The notes beneath the pieces are model-generated. The model worked only from the letters and a program-made list of their open reading frames with translations, had not been told where the DNA came from and made no database searches. Shown here piece after piece: positions 1 to 8,056 of a DNA stretch of 46,540 bases. The stretch's first letter is position 1, and each line of letters begins with the position of its first letter. The stretch is from contig JANXME010000184.1 in the NCBI GenBank assembly GCA_025354785.1, positions 1 to 46,540 of the forward strand, in the 5' to 3' direction. The stretch comes from Actinomycetes bacterium. Its GTDB lineage: Bacteria > Actinomycetota > Actinomycetes > Nanopelagicales > Nanopelagicaceae. The translations under genes and the position numbers were made by a program.

Positions 1-2830
1 TGTTCCTGAGGGTTGGTTTTCTCTAGTAATTCAAGAGCGTGAGCCAGTCGTTGATTGGCTGCCAGCTTACCCAGACTTTGCACGTTCCGTAGCGCGCCCA
101 GTTAACGAAGGTGGTGTATTTAGAACCCACCTTGAATACGAACCTACAGACTGGTTCCCCACCTACCCAGACTTCGCCCGTGGCCCACAGCGCCCTGTTA
201 ATGAAGGTTGGCTTGCATTTATAGACAGAGACGTGGCGCCAGTTTTGTCCTGGCTGCCTACCTACCCAGACTTTGCAGGTCGTTCCGCCCTTCGCCCAGT
301 TGGTGAAGGTTGTTTTACTTTTGTCAACAGAGATGTCGCACCAGCGCTTTCTTGGCTGCCAGCTTACCCAGACTTTGCACGTTCCGTAGCGCGCCCTGTT
401 AATGAAGGTGGAGTATTTAGAACCCATCTTGAATACGAACCTACAGACTGGTTCCCCACCTACCCAGATTTTGCTCGTGGTCCACTTCGCCCAGTTGGTG
501 AAGGTTGTTTTACTTTTGTCAACAGAGACGTAACCCCAGCACTCTCTTGGGCACCTACCTATCCAGACTTTGCAGGTAGATCCGCTCTTCGCCCTGTTAA
601 TGAAGGTTGGTTTACATTCGTAAGTCTAGATGTCGCACCAGCGCTTTCTTGGCTGCCAGCTTACCCAGACTTTGCTCGCGGACCACTTCGCCCAGTTGGT
701 GAAGGTGGTATTTTCCGCACCCATCTTGAGTACGAGCCAACTGATTGGTTCCCCGCCTACCCAGATTTTGCAGGCCGCGCTGCTTTTCGCCCTGTTAATG
801 AAGGTGGAGTATTTAGAACCCACCTTGAATACGAGCCAATTGTAGATTGGCTACCCACCTACCCAGACTTTGCTGGGCGCGGATTACTGAAGCCAGTTGG
901 TGAAGGTTGTTTTACTTTTGTCAACAGAGACGTAACCCCAGCACTCTCTTGGGCACCTACCTATCCAGACTTTGCAGGTAGATCCGCTCTTCGCCCTGTT
1001 AATGAAGGTGGCATTTTCCGCACCCACCTTGAGTACGAACCAACAGACTGGTTTCCAAGTTACCCAGACTTTGCTGGTAGATCCGCTCTTCGCCCTGTTG
1101 GTGAAGGTTGGTTTACTTTTGTCAACCTCGATATCACACCTAAATTGTCTTGGTTGCCCACTTACCCAGACTTCGTTCGCGGACCACTTCGTCCAGTTGG
1201 TGAAGGTGGAGTATTTAGAACCCATCTTGAATACGAGCCAACTGATTGGTTCCCCACCTATCCAGATTTCCCAGGCCGTGGCCCACTTCGCCCTGTTAAT
1301 GAAGGTGGAGTATTTAGAACCCACCTTGAATACGAGCCAATTGTAGATTGGCTACCCACCTACCCAGACTTTGCTGGGCGCGGATTACTGAAGCCAGTTA
1401 ACGAGGGTGGATACTACTTCCAGCGATTCACACCACTGGTCGTTGCTCAACTCTGGTATCCAGATTACCCAGACTTCGTTCGCGGACCACTTCGCCCAGT
1501 TAACGAAGGTGGTGTATTTAGAACCCACCTTGAATACGAGCCAACTGATTGGTTCCCCACCTATCCAGATTTTGCTCGTGGCCCACTTCGTCCAGTTAAT
1601 GAAGGTGGCGTATTCCGCACCCACCGTGAGTACGAACCTACAGACTGGTTCCCAAGTTATCCAGATTTCGTTCGTGGTCCACTTCGTCCAGTTAACGAAG
1701 GTGGTGAGGTCTTCATTAATCGCGATGTTGCGGTTAAGTTGTCATGGCATCCAACATATCCAGATTTCCCAGGCCGTGGTCCACAGCGCCCAGTTAATGA
1801 AGGTGGAGTATTTAGAACCCATCTTGAATACGAGCCAATTGTAGATTGGCTACCCACCTACCCAGACTTTGCTCGTTCCGTAGCGCGCCCAGTTGGTGAA
1901 GGTTGGTTTACTTTTGTCAACAGAGACGTAACCCCAGCGCTCTCTTGGTTGCCCACTTACCCAGACTTTGCTCGTTCCGTAGCGCGTCCAGTTGGTGAAG
2001 GTTGGTTTACTTTTGTCAACAGAGATGTAACCCCAGCGCTTTCTTGGCTGCCAGCTTACCCAGACTTTGCACGTTCCGTAGCGCGCCCAGTTAACGAAGG
2101 TGGTGTATTTAGAACCCACCTTGAATACGAACCTACAGACTGGTTCCCCACCTACCCAGATCGAATCTGGTCAAAGCCAACACCAGTCGGCGAGGGTTGG
2201 TTTACATTCGTAGATCTTGACATAGTACCAAGATTGGCATGGTCCCCGGCATATCCAGACTTCGCCCGTGGCCCACTTCGCCCTGTTAATGAAGGTGGAT
2301 TAGCCCCATTTGTTAATAAGGAAACCTCACTTCTAACTACGTGGCTGCCTACCTATCCAGACTTTGCCCGTGGCCCACGGCGCCCAGTTAATGAGGGTGG
2401 ACTTTCATTCTTAGATCCAGATTATATACCAAAACTGACGTGGCTGCCTACCTATCCAGACTTTGTCCGGTCGCCGACGAGGCCGACATATAACGATCAG
2501 TACTCAATCGATGTGGCGCCAGCTGTGGCGCCCACTCTATCTTGGTCGCCGACCTACCCGGATTTCGTTAGAGTAGCCCCACATCCGTTAATAGAAATGG
2601 AATGTAGCACTCCGTTCCAATCCAGAGTCTATAAAAATATAGTCTTAACTGTGACTAGTAATCAAGCACCTCTAGCTCGTAGCATCATCGGTGTTGAAGA
2701 GAGTGCGGGTGTTGCCGGGTCAAAGACCGAAGGTAGTATCACTTCTAAGACGGAAATACAAATTAATGAATCTGAGCCAGTTAAATTGAGCACATCTGAT
2801 ATGGCTCCGATAAAGATAAAAGACGATTAG
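1..2830 (+). CDS. Giant tandem-repeat (YPDF-repeat) protein, 5' end outside window
   Basis: The frame is open from base 2 to the TAG at 2828-2830, so the gene starts left of the window; the first in-window Met (233) lies inside a repeat and is not a start. About 942 residues are visible. Residues from the left edge to about 2600 form 26 tandem units of 32-35 residues, with consensus RPV-(N/G)-EG-(G/W/C), a variable strand such as VFRTHLEYEP or FTFVNRDVTPALS, then W-x-P-x-YPDF and a short Arg/Gly/Pro linker. The last about 75 residues are not repetitive and are polar. I see no signal peptide or membrane segment in this part. I do not recognise the family. It lies at the head of a virion structural operon, so a virion surface or fibre-like protein is the likeliest role (inference). 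The units nearest the C-terminus (22-26) are the most divergent. Confidence 0.85.
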   Translation, partial: VPEGWFSLVIQEREPVVDWLPAYPDFARSVARPVNEGGVFRTHLEYEPTDWFPTYPDFARGPQRPVNEGWLAFIDRDVAPVLSWLPTYPDFAGRSALRPVGEGCFTFVNRDVAPALSWLPAYPDFARSVARPVNEGGVFRTHLEYEPTDWFPTYPDFARGPLRPVGEGCFTFVNRDVTPALSWAPTYPDFAGRSALRPVNEGWFTFVSLDVAPALSWLPAYPDFARGPLRPVGEGGIFRTHLEYEPTDWFPAYPDFAGRAAFRPVNEGGVFRTHLEYEPIVDWLPTYPDFAGRGLLKPVGEGCFTFVNRDVTPALSWAPTYPDFAGRSALRPVNEGGIFRTHLEYEPTDWFPSYPDFAGRSALRPVGEGWFTFVNLDITPKLSWLPTYPDFVRGPLRPVGEGGVFRTHLEYEPTDWFPTYPDFPGRGPLRPVNEGGVFRTHLEYEPIVDWLPTYPDFAGRGLLKPVNEGGYYFQRFTPLVVAQLWYPDYPDFVRGPLRPVNEGGVFRTHLEYEPTDWFPTYPDFARGPLRPVNEGGVFRTHREYEPTDWFPSYPDFVRGPLRPVNEGGEVFINRDVAVKLSWHPTYPDFPGRGPQRPVNEGGVFRTHLEYEPIVDWLPTYPDFARSVARPVGEGWFTFVNRDVTPALSWLPTYPDFARSVARPVGEGWFTFVNRDVTPALSWLPAYPDFARSVARPVNEGGVFRTHLEYEPTDWFPTYPDRIWSKPTPVGEGWFTFVDLDIVPRLAWSPAYPDFARGPLRPVNEGGLAPFVNKETSLLTTWLPTYPDFARGPRRPVNEGGLSFLDPDYIPKLTWLPTYPDFVRSPTRPTYNDQYSIDVAPAVAPTLSWSPTYPDFVRVAPHPLIEMECSTPFQSRVYKNIVLTVTSNQAPLARSIIGVEESAGVAGSKTEGSITSKTEIQINESEPVKLSTSDMAPIKIKDD
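491..607 (+). repeat. 117-bp block identical to 893-1009
   Basis: Reading base by base, 491-607 and 893-1009 match exactly with a 402-bp offset, then differ on both sides. The block covers more than one repeat unit of the YPDF gene, which points to recent duplication or gene conversion. Confidence 0.88.
786..898 (+). repeat. 113-bp block identical to 1287-1399
   Basis: 786-898 and 1287-1399 match exactly with a 501-bp offset, covering the VFRTHLEYEPIVDWLP unit through its AGRGLLKPV linker. The flanks differ: the preceding linker and the following residue (G versus N of the next EG motif) are not the same, so the copied tract is mosaic. Confidence 0.88.
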
Positions 2831-2864
2831 TACCCACTTGCACCATTAATTATACTATTTATTT

Positions 2865-3947
2865 ATGTCGATATCTATTTTAGCAAATAATGTAACTACC
2901 TTACTCAATACGACTGAGCGAGTATCAATAACCGTCCAGGATACTACTGTAAGTCCAGTAGTTAATGTTGATCCATATAGTCTAAAATTAACCATAACTG
3001 GTATTGGTGGAGATGTGAGGGTGTTCGATTCTTGGCCAGCGCCGAACAATAGGATCGTGCACGGTGCCGTTGGCGAGTTTTACATCGATTTTGGTCCGCC
3101 CACAGCCAATCTTGGGTCGTCATATTCAGCTGGGACGTTAGTGCTAAATATTGTTGATGCCGTGCCGAGCTCCACCACTGCATGGCCGCTGACTGGCGAC
3201 GTTATTTTAGATTATGGTAATGCTGATTTGCAAGAAAAGGTGTCATACACCGCCATTAGCTTGATCGCTGGCACGGGAACTATCACGCTCAGCATGCCAA
3301 CTCTCAAGCAGCATCTGTCTGGCTCAACTATGTTTGGTCCGGCTCGTGAGACATGCGGATTAGAAGATATTCTATTTGATTGGCGTGTGCAAGCGGCTCC
3401 ATCTGGACAAATAATAAACACTATTCAGAAAATGAGTATCATATCTCATCGAGCGATGTCATTTATTCCAGAGCTGAGGTTGCTTATTGATAAGTCGCGC
3501 AAGGTTACCGCGCCTGAGTCTGACTGCTTCTTGGGCTACTCAGATAGTCAACTAATTGCATTTCTACAAGGTGGTTTGCAAAACATAAACGCATACCAAC
3601 CGTCATTAACGCTGTCTCTTGAAAATTTTCCGATTGAATTTAAGCAGATCTTGATTGATGCTTCGTTGATTACGGGTGTGATGAGTCAACAGCTATATGC
3701 TATTGACACGGACATTCCTAACTATAATGATCAAGGTACGTCATTTGTAATCACTCATCAACAGCAGCTAGCCGGGTTTCTAAATCAAATTACAGCTAGG
3801 CTTGACAGATTAATACCAATGATGAAGTTGCAACTAATTCAGCCAGGAACTCTACACATTCAGATGGGGCCGAGTTTCCGTTTGCAGACTTTGATGTCTG
3901 CAGCCCCGCAAGGCTCAATATTTCGTAACGTCTTCTTCAAAGGCTAA
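2865..3947 (+). CDS. Unknown structural-operon protein (360 aa)
   Basis: I do not recognise this protein. The ATG at 2865 follows the repeat gene by 34 bases. The N-terminal about 165 residues are rich in Val/Thr/Ile/Gly and look like beta structure. The rest, from about residue 175, reads as mixed helical sequence with amphipathic stretches (QIINTIQKMSIISHRAMSFI and later ITARLDRLIPMMKLQLIQPG). There is no signal peptide or membrane span. It ends two bases before the ATG of the next gene, so it belongs to the same operon as the beta-helix pair. A virion protein is likely from position alone; no molecular function can be assigned. Confidence 0.8.
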   Translation: MSISILANNVTTLLNTTERVSITVQDTTVSPVVNVDPYSLKLTITGIGGDVRVFDSWPAPNNRIVHGAVGEFYIDFGPPTANLGSSYSAGTLVLNIVDAVPSSTTAWPLTGDVILDYGNADLQEKVSYTAISLIAGTGTITLSMPTLKQHLSGSTMFGPARETCGLEDILFDWRVQAAPSGQIINTIQKMSIISHRAMSFIPELRLLIDKSRKVTAPESDCFLGYSDSQLIAFLQGGLQNINAYQPSLTLSLENFPIEFKQILIDASLITGVMSQQLYAIDTDIPNYNDQGTSFVITHQQQLAGFLNQITARLDRLIPMMKLQLIQPGTLHIQMGPSFRLQTLMSAAPQGSIFRNVFFKG

Positions 3948-3949
3948 TA

Positions 3950-5713
3950 ATGGCTTCCAAATTAATAAACATCACAGCTGTTACGACTGTGTTATCACAG
4001 CCTTCCCCAACATATGCATTGGTGGTTGATAGTACGTCCGGCATTGTTGTAAACGATTATATAAGCGATAATGAGGGCGGAGTCTATCATATAACAATCA
4101 TTAGCGATGCAACAAATCTGACGGCGATAGATGACACAGACATAACACCAGAAGGCGTACCGGTCATTGGCGTGGGATCATGTTTTACGCCTACAAATGC
4201 ATTAAAGTTATCTCAGGCGCCATTCAATACTCCAGGTTGGGGTGAAATAGCACGTCGAGACATGCGGGCGATTGACGCGGGCGCGAATAGTTCTACCAGA
4301 TCTGCTACATCTGCATCGATTACGTATTATGTAGATCCAGCAGGTAGTGATGTCACAGGTAGCGGCTCTATAACACTGCCATTTCGGTCAATCCAATATG
4401 CCCTAGACAGCATACCCAAACGTGTACGGCATATAGTCAATATTAAAGTCAGTGCTGGAACATACAATGGTTTTACTTTAAATGGATTTGTGTTCGACCC
4501 AATCATCCCTGGTAGTGCTACGGGCATCAGCATATTAGGAACGTGGGTCAATTTCGCTCCTGCGACGGGAGCGGCTACTGGAACATTGTCTTCAGTTGCG
4601 GCTGGCACAAGCAATCCAGTTACGTGGGCAGTTCTAACCGATGCAGGCCAGACTTGGACCACAGACAATTTGAAAGGCAAGTTTATAAATATACTTACTG
4701 GTACGAGTGCTGGAACGATTTTGCCGATAGCATCAAACACGGCTACCAATCTTGCTGTAATAAGTTCTAGTGCATTAGGTTCGATCGGCGGCACATATGC
4801 GATTATAGATTCTGCTTCAATTGTAAATACTCCAGTCGAGGTGCCGAATAGTTTGCCCGCTGTGCAAGGTACACCCACGATAGCAGCCGCGCACGCTACT
4901 ATTAACGTCTATGGCAATATAGGATCAGCTGTTAACAACTCATTAATTAGATTCGAAGCCTTGAAGACGGCGGCGGCGGCGTTTTATGGATTTTTCACGG
5001 AAGGTAATCAGGCAATCACTATTGCACGCTGTCAGATTACTGGTGCGGTTACTGGCTCTGGATTGAGTATGCTTGGGCCGGGCAGAACAACTTTAACTCA
5101 ATCGATAGTTAATTTGACCACTGGAAGTGGAACATCGATTGCCGCTGCTGCCGGAGCCACCCAGACCAGCGTCATTTCTACACTAACAACTTGCACCACT
5201 GGTGGCATAGGTAATAATGCAATCACTGTTGGAAGTATTAGCGGCCCTTTTTCATCCACCACCTTAGTTCAAGTGCAGATAGATTCGCATTTAGTCGGAA
5301 TTTTATCTGCGGGCAATGTGGCTATATCATTGTCTTCCGTTAGAATTAGTGGGGCGGGCGGCCAGCTTATTAAGGCAGATCCGGCACACAATGCTCAAGC
5401 TCAAACAATCATCGTAGTTGCATCTGGGCTAGATCTTAGCAATTCAGGAGCAAGCACTGCCGTCCAATTGGGAGGCCCGCAAGCGTTCCTAACTTGCGTT
5501 GTGAGTGCTTCGACTGGAACGATAACAGGCTCTGGCAACTCAATCGCTTTTGCGGTGGAACAAGGAGCTAGAGTTCAGGTGTCAGCTGCGTCCACCATAA
5601 CTGGCACCACTGAGATTTTATTGGATAGTATGCCGCATACTTTAGCTGAAATGAGAGCACAATCACCTAAAGTACTTAATAACCTTAGTTATTTTTCTTG
5701 TGTGTTTGAGTAA
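3950..5713 (+). CDS. Beta-helix-type virion protein (587 aa), paralogue of the next gene
   Basis: Residues about 125-160 carry the pattern TYYVDPAGSDVTGSGS...LPFRSIQYALDSIP, the usual opening of phage right-handed beta-helix (pectate-lyase-like) proteins. The remainder is a long run of Gly/Ser/Thr/Ile-rich strands (GNVAISLSSVRISGAG and similar), as expected for stacked coils. About residues 200-290 include WTTDNLKGK and LPIASNTATN and are clearly homologous to the protein encoded at 5717-6580. No catalytic residues can be named. Known beta-helix proteins of this kind are tailspikes that bind or cut surface glycans; whether this one is a tail or head appendage is not visible. The C-terminus (NNLSYFSCVFE) may be a trimerisation tip. 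Confidence 0.8.
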   Translation: MASKLINITAVTTVLSQPSPTYALVVDSTSGIVVNDYISDNEGGVYHITIISDATNLTAIDDTDITPEGVPVIGVGSCFTPTNALKLSQAPFNTPGWGEIARRDMRAIDAGANSSTRSATSASITYYVDPAGSDVTGSGSITLPFRSIQYALDSIPKRVRHIVNIKVSAGTYNGFTLNGFVFDPIIPGSATGISILGTWVNFAPATGAATGTLSSVAAGTSNPVTWAVLTDAGQTWTTDNLKGKFINILTGTSAGTILPIASNTATNLAVISSSALGSIGGTYAIIDSASIVNTPVEVPNSLPAVQGTPTIAAAHATINVYGNIGSAVNNSLIRFEALKTAAAAFYGFFTEGNQAITIARCQITGAVTGSGLSMLGPGRTTLTQSIVNLTTGSGTSIAAAAGATQTSVISTLTTCTTGGIGNNAITVGSISGPFSSTTLVQVQIDSHLVGILSAGNVAISLSSVRISGAGGQLIKADPAHNAQAQTIIVVASGLDLSNSGASTAVQLGGPQAFLTCVVSASTGTITGSGNSIAFAVEQGARVQVSAASTITGTTEILLDSMPHTLAEMRAQSPKVLNNLSYFSCVFE

Positions 5714-5716
5714 GTC

Positions 5717-6580
5717 ATGACATTTCCAGTAACTCTAGCTACTACAGCGGCAATTACATACAACGTATCGGCTTCTGGTAGTGATGTTACTGGAGATGGG
5801 TCTGTTACCCTACCTTTCGCAACCATACAATATATACTAGATCAGTTGCCGAAGATACTTCGTCATCAAGTTACGATCAAAGTTGGAGTGGGCAATTTCC
5901 CTGGAGTGGCTATCCATGGGTTTGTTTCCGATCCTGCAAACAACACCCTTCCGACTGGTTTACTCATACAAGGCACTTTAGTAAATGCTACAGTAGCAAC
6001 AGGAACAGCCACCGGCACCTTTACCAATAAGGTGGCTGGAGCAACAACATCAGCCACCTTCGTTGTTCTTACAGATAGCGGTCAGAGTTGGACGACAAAC
6101 GATCTTAAAGGTAAATTGCTTGAGGTTCTCACGGGCACCAATGCCGGAGTCATCTATCCGATAGCTAGTAACACGGCCACAACAGTCACGTTAACCAAAG
6201 ATTCTACTGGTGGTATTGGTGGCATATATGCAATACGCGACTGGGGCGTTCTTGTTGGAGACAGCCATGATGGAAATACCGCTGGTGGATACGTTAATGC
6301 AACAGCAGTAGATTTTAACAATTGTGGTGTTATGTTTCAGCAGGGTGGTGGACACCTACAAGTATCATCTTGTTCCGGCGATGCGCTTGGCAACATTATT
6401 CGCAATTTAGGTGGTGGCATGGCTAATTTTACTGCTGCTGGTATGGCTGCCACATGCTCAACCTGTAGTACAACAAGTATTATTCTTGGTGGGAATTGGA
6501 ACGGTAGTTTTGTGGACATTGGTGGCGCTGGATATTGTGTTTCGTCACTCACCGACAGAGGAACTGTATGCGAAGATTAG
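5717..6580 (+). CDS. Short beta-helix-type virion protein (287 aa)
   Basis: This begins three bases after the previous stop and repeats its fold: TYNVSASGSDVTGDGS then LPFATIQYILDQLPKILRHQ at about residues 13-50. WTTNDLKGK and YPIASNTATTVT match the paralogue at 3950-5713. It is half the length of that paralogue, mainly because the long serial beta-coil region is shorter. The C-terminus has a Cys-bearing tail (GYCVSSLTDRGTVCED). A duplication producing a long and a short spike is the simplest reading. Its last 13 bases overlap the start of the next gene, suggesting translational coupling. Function beyond an adhesin-like virion protein is inferred. Confidence 0.78.
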   Translation: MTFPVTLATTAAITYNVSASGSDVTGDGSVTLPFATIQYILDQLPKILRHQVTIKVGVGNFPGVAIHGFVSDPANNTLPTGLLIQGTLVNATVATGTATGTFTNKVAGATTSATFVVLTDSGQSWTTNDLKGKLLEVLTGTNAGVIYPIASNTATTVTLTKDSTGGIGGIYAIRDWGVLVGDSHDGNTAGGYVNATAVDFNNCGVMFQQGGGHLQVSSCSGDALGNIIRNLGGGMANFTAAGMAATCSTCSTTSIILGGNWNGSFVDIGGAGYCVSSLTDRGTVCED

Positions 6581-6924
6581 TTTTTGTTTGTTTGCTCATA
6601 GCATCTTCGGTGTTTGCTGGCCCAATTGTATTGCGGCATACATTTATGACTGATGGCGGTGTAATACTAAATGGCCCCAGCGCTCCGCTAAATGTAGGTG
6701 AGGCCGGCATCTCAACAGATGGCGGTATTGCCATCGTAGCCCAAACATTGCCTACGTGTTCCGTGGCTATAGAGTTTAAGATGGCATCAGATATATTGTC
6801 TGGCATAAATACGGGCAAACGATCTAAATTATGTATGTGTACATCGAATGGTTCAGCTGTATATGCCTGGCAGAATATGGCCACCGGAACCATAGGTACA
6901 TCTACAACATGTGGCACTGAGTAA
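6568..6924 (+). CDS. Small exported protein with fibre-tip-like C-terminus (118 aa)
   Basis: I chose the ATG at 6568, not the upstream in-frame ATG at 6535, because it opens a clear Sec-type signal peptide: MRRLVFVCLLIASSVFA followed by GPIV. This gives positive n-region, hydrophobic core and an A-x-A-like cleavage site (VFA). The start overlaps the stop of the beta-helix gene. The mature part has a Gly/Val-rich stretch and then a CSVAIEFKM...LCMCTSNGSAVYAWQN region resembling the C-terminal ends of some phage fibre proteins. Four of its five Cys lie in the last about 55 residues. An exported protein inside a virion operon is unusual. It might be a periplasmic or surface-acting protein, or a fibre tip that has acquired a leader; function unknown. 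Confidence 0.68.
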   Translation: MRRLVFVCLLIASSVFAGPIVLRHTFMTDGGVILNGPSAPLNVGEAGISTDGGIAIVAQTLPTCSVAIEFKMASDILSGINTGKRSKLCMCTSNGSAVYAWQNMATGTIGTSTTCGTE

Positions 6925-6932
6925 TATTTAGG

Positions 6933-8033
6933 ATGGCGAATAAATTTAATGTCGTTAATGGTCGAGCTCCCGGATATTGGGGGCGGGATATTCGTTGCCG
7001 TATTGCCTCAGAATTTACGGTAGATAAAGTGTTATCTCAAAATTACGACAAGATTGTGGCAATGGGTCTACCATATGCTCTTTGGCGCGAGGCCACAAGC
7101 GTATTGGACAATCCGATAAAATGTACGTGCTTTAAAGATACTGCAAAGCAGCCAGATGTTCCTTGCCTTCAGTGCTATGGCACTGGCTTCATACCTGGAT
7201 ATTTAAAATTTGGCACCCAGAATTTTTGGAGTGAAGCAAGTTCTGATGGTACAGGTGGATTTGGCACAGGTGGATTTGGTCAGGGTGGGTTTGGGGAGAT
7301 AGGTAGCTGGAGCATGACCAATACTGTCTTAGACAAGACCAACCGTCCGTTTAGAATTATGTTAGAACCAAATGCGACTACTGGCACGGCCATCTCTCCA
7401 AATTTGATTATTGGCCCAGCGGATATAGCTAAGAAAGTAGGACCATGGGAAGCTAAGGCAGATGCTTTTACTCGTGACGGTGGCGCCAATAGCACGATTT
7501 TAGTCGAAGCATCTAAAGATGCCGGATTTTCATGGTTCGCCCTATCTGCTTTAGAAGCTCAGGCGCCGACCACGCAATTGCAATTCAGAGTTACGCTGAC
7601 CAGAACTTCTATTTCTGTCAAGACGCCGATGTTCGAAATTGTTCGGGCTAGGTTTTCAGTCATGAGAGATTTGGTATATGGTCTAGCCGGAGCGGTCAAT
7701 GAGCCGGTCATTCGGGTAATACCTACCTGGGATCAGGAGCAGGAAACACGTCAGAATATTGGTGATAAGATGGAAAATGCCAATAAGCGTTTCTGGACGC
7801 TGCCGCTCACATTTTTTAATCTGCTGCTGTCCAAGGAAACACCGATGGCAAGGGTCATGGATGACTGTCTTGTTGAAGTCAGATATGGTGGCGAGATCGG
7901 GTTCAGATATGCTCTAAATGATTTTGCATACTCAGACACGTTTGGTAAGTTTACGCGCCAAGAGTTTGGTCTACGTAGGATCGCAGGTAGTCCAGGGCAA
8001 TTACCTGGAGAGGTATACACGAAAGTATTTTAA
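6933..8033 (+). CDS. Virion structural protein with zinc-knuckle-like motif (366 aa)
   Basis: Around residues 64-84 there is CTC followed by CLQCYGTG, a C-x-C...C-x-x-C-x-G-x-G arrangement like a DnaJ-type zinc motif. At about residues 107-122 there is a tandem Gly-Phe run (TGGFGTGGFGQGGFGE). The rest is mixed alpha/beta with a YGGEIGFRYALNDF segment near the end. The gene precedes the 375-aa structural gene and the tail sheath, the usual location of neck and tail-completion proteins in myoviruses, so a head-tail connection role is plausible by position. I cannot place it in a named family. Zinc binding is inferred from the Cys spacing only. Confidence 0.75.
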   Translation: MANKFNVVNGRAPGYWGRDIRCRIASEFTVDKVLSQNYDKIVAMGLPYALWREATSVLDNPIKCTCFKDTAKQPDVPCLQCYGTGFIPGYLKFGTQNFWSEASSDGTGGFGTGGFGQGGFGEIGSWSMTNTVLDKTNRPFRIMLEPNATTGTAISPNLIIGPADIAKKVGPWEAKADAFTRDGGANSTILVEASKDAGFSWFALSALEAQAPTTQLQFRVTLTRTSISVKTPMFEIVRARFSVMRDLVYGLAGAVNEPVIRVIPTWDQEQETRQNIGDKMENANKRFWTLPLTFFNLLLSKETPMARVMDDCLVEVRYGGEIGFRYALNDFAYSDTFGKFTRQEFGLRRIAGSPGQLPGEVYTKVF

Positions 8034-8056
8034 TATGATTATTATAGAGTTTTCTA

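Larger units (their letters stand above)
2..2600 (+). repeat. In-frame tandem repeat array, 26 units of 96-105 bp
   Basis: Each unit encodes one W-x-P-x-Y-P-D motif; 26 can be counted. Two main cassettes recur: FRTHLEYEP followed by TDWFP or IVDWLP (11 units), and FTFV-(N/S/D)-(R/L)-D followed by a P-x-L-(S/A)-W segment (8 units). Linkers after YPDF also come in a small set (ARGPLRPV, AGRSALRPV, ARSVARPV, PGRGPLRPV, AGRGLLKPV, VRGPLRPV). Cassettes and linkers occur in many combinations. Central units are nearly identical as DNA, while the last five are diverged. Confidence 0.93.

Noticed and set aside
626-2119. Long antisense and alternate-frame ORFs across the repeat gene (for example 884-1324 on the minus strand)
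   Set aside because: They arise because the tandem repeat lacks stops in several frames; they have no ribosome sites and repeat the same mirrored peptide.
1-2600. CRISPR-like regular repetition
   Set aside because: Repeats are in-frame, variable, contiguous coding units of 96-105 bp without unique spacers.
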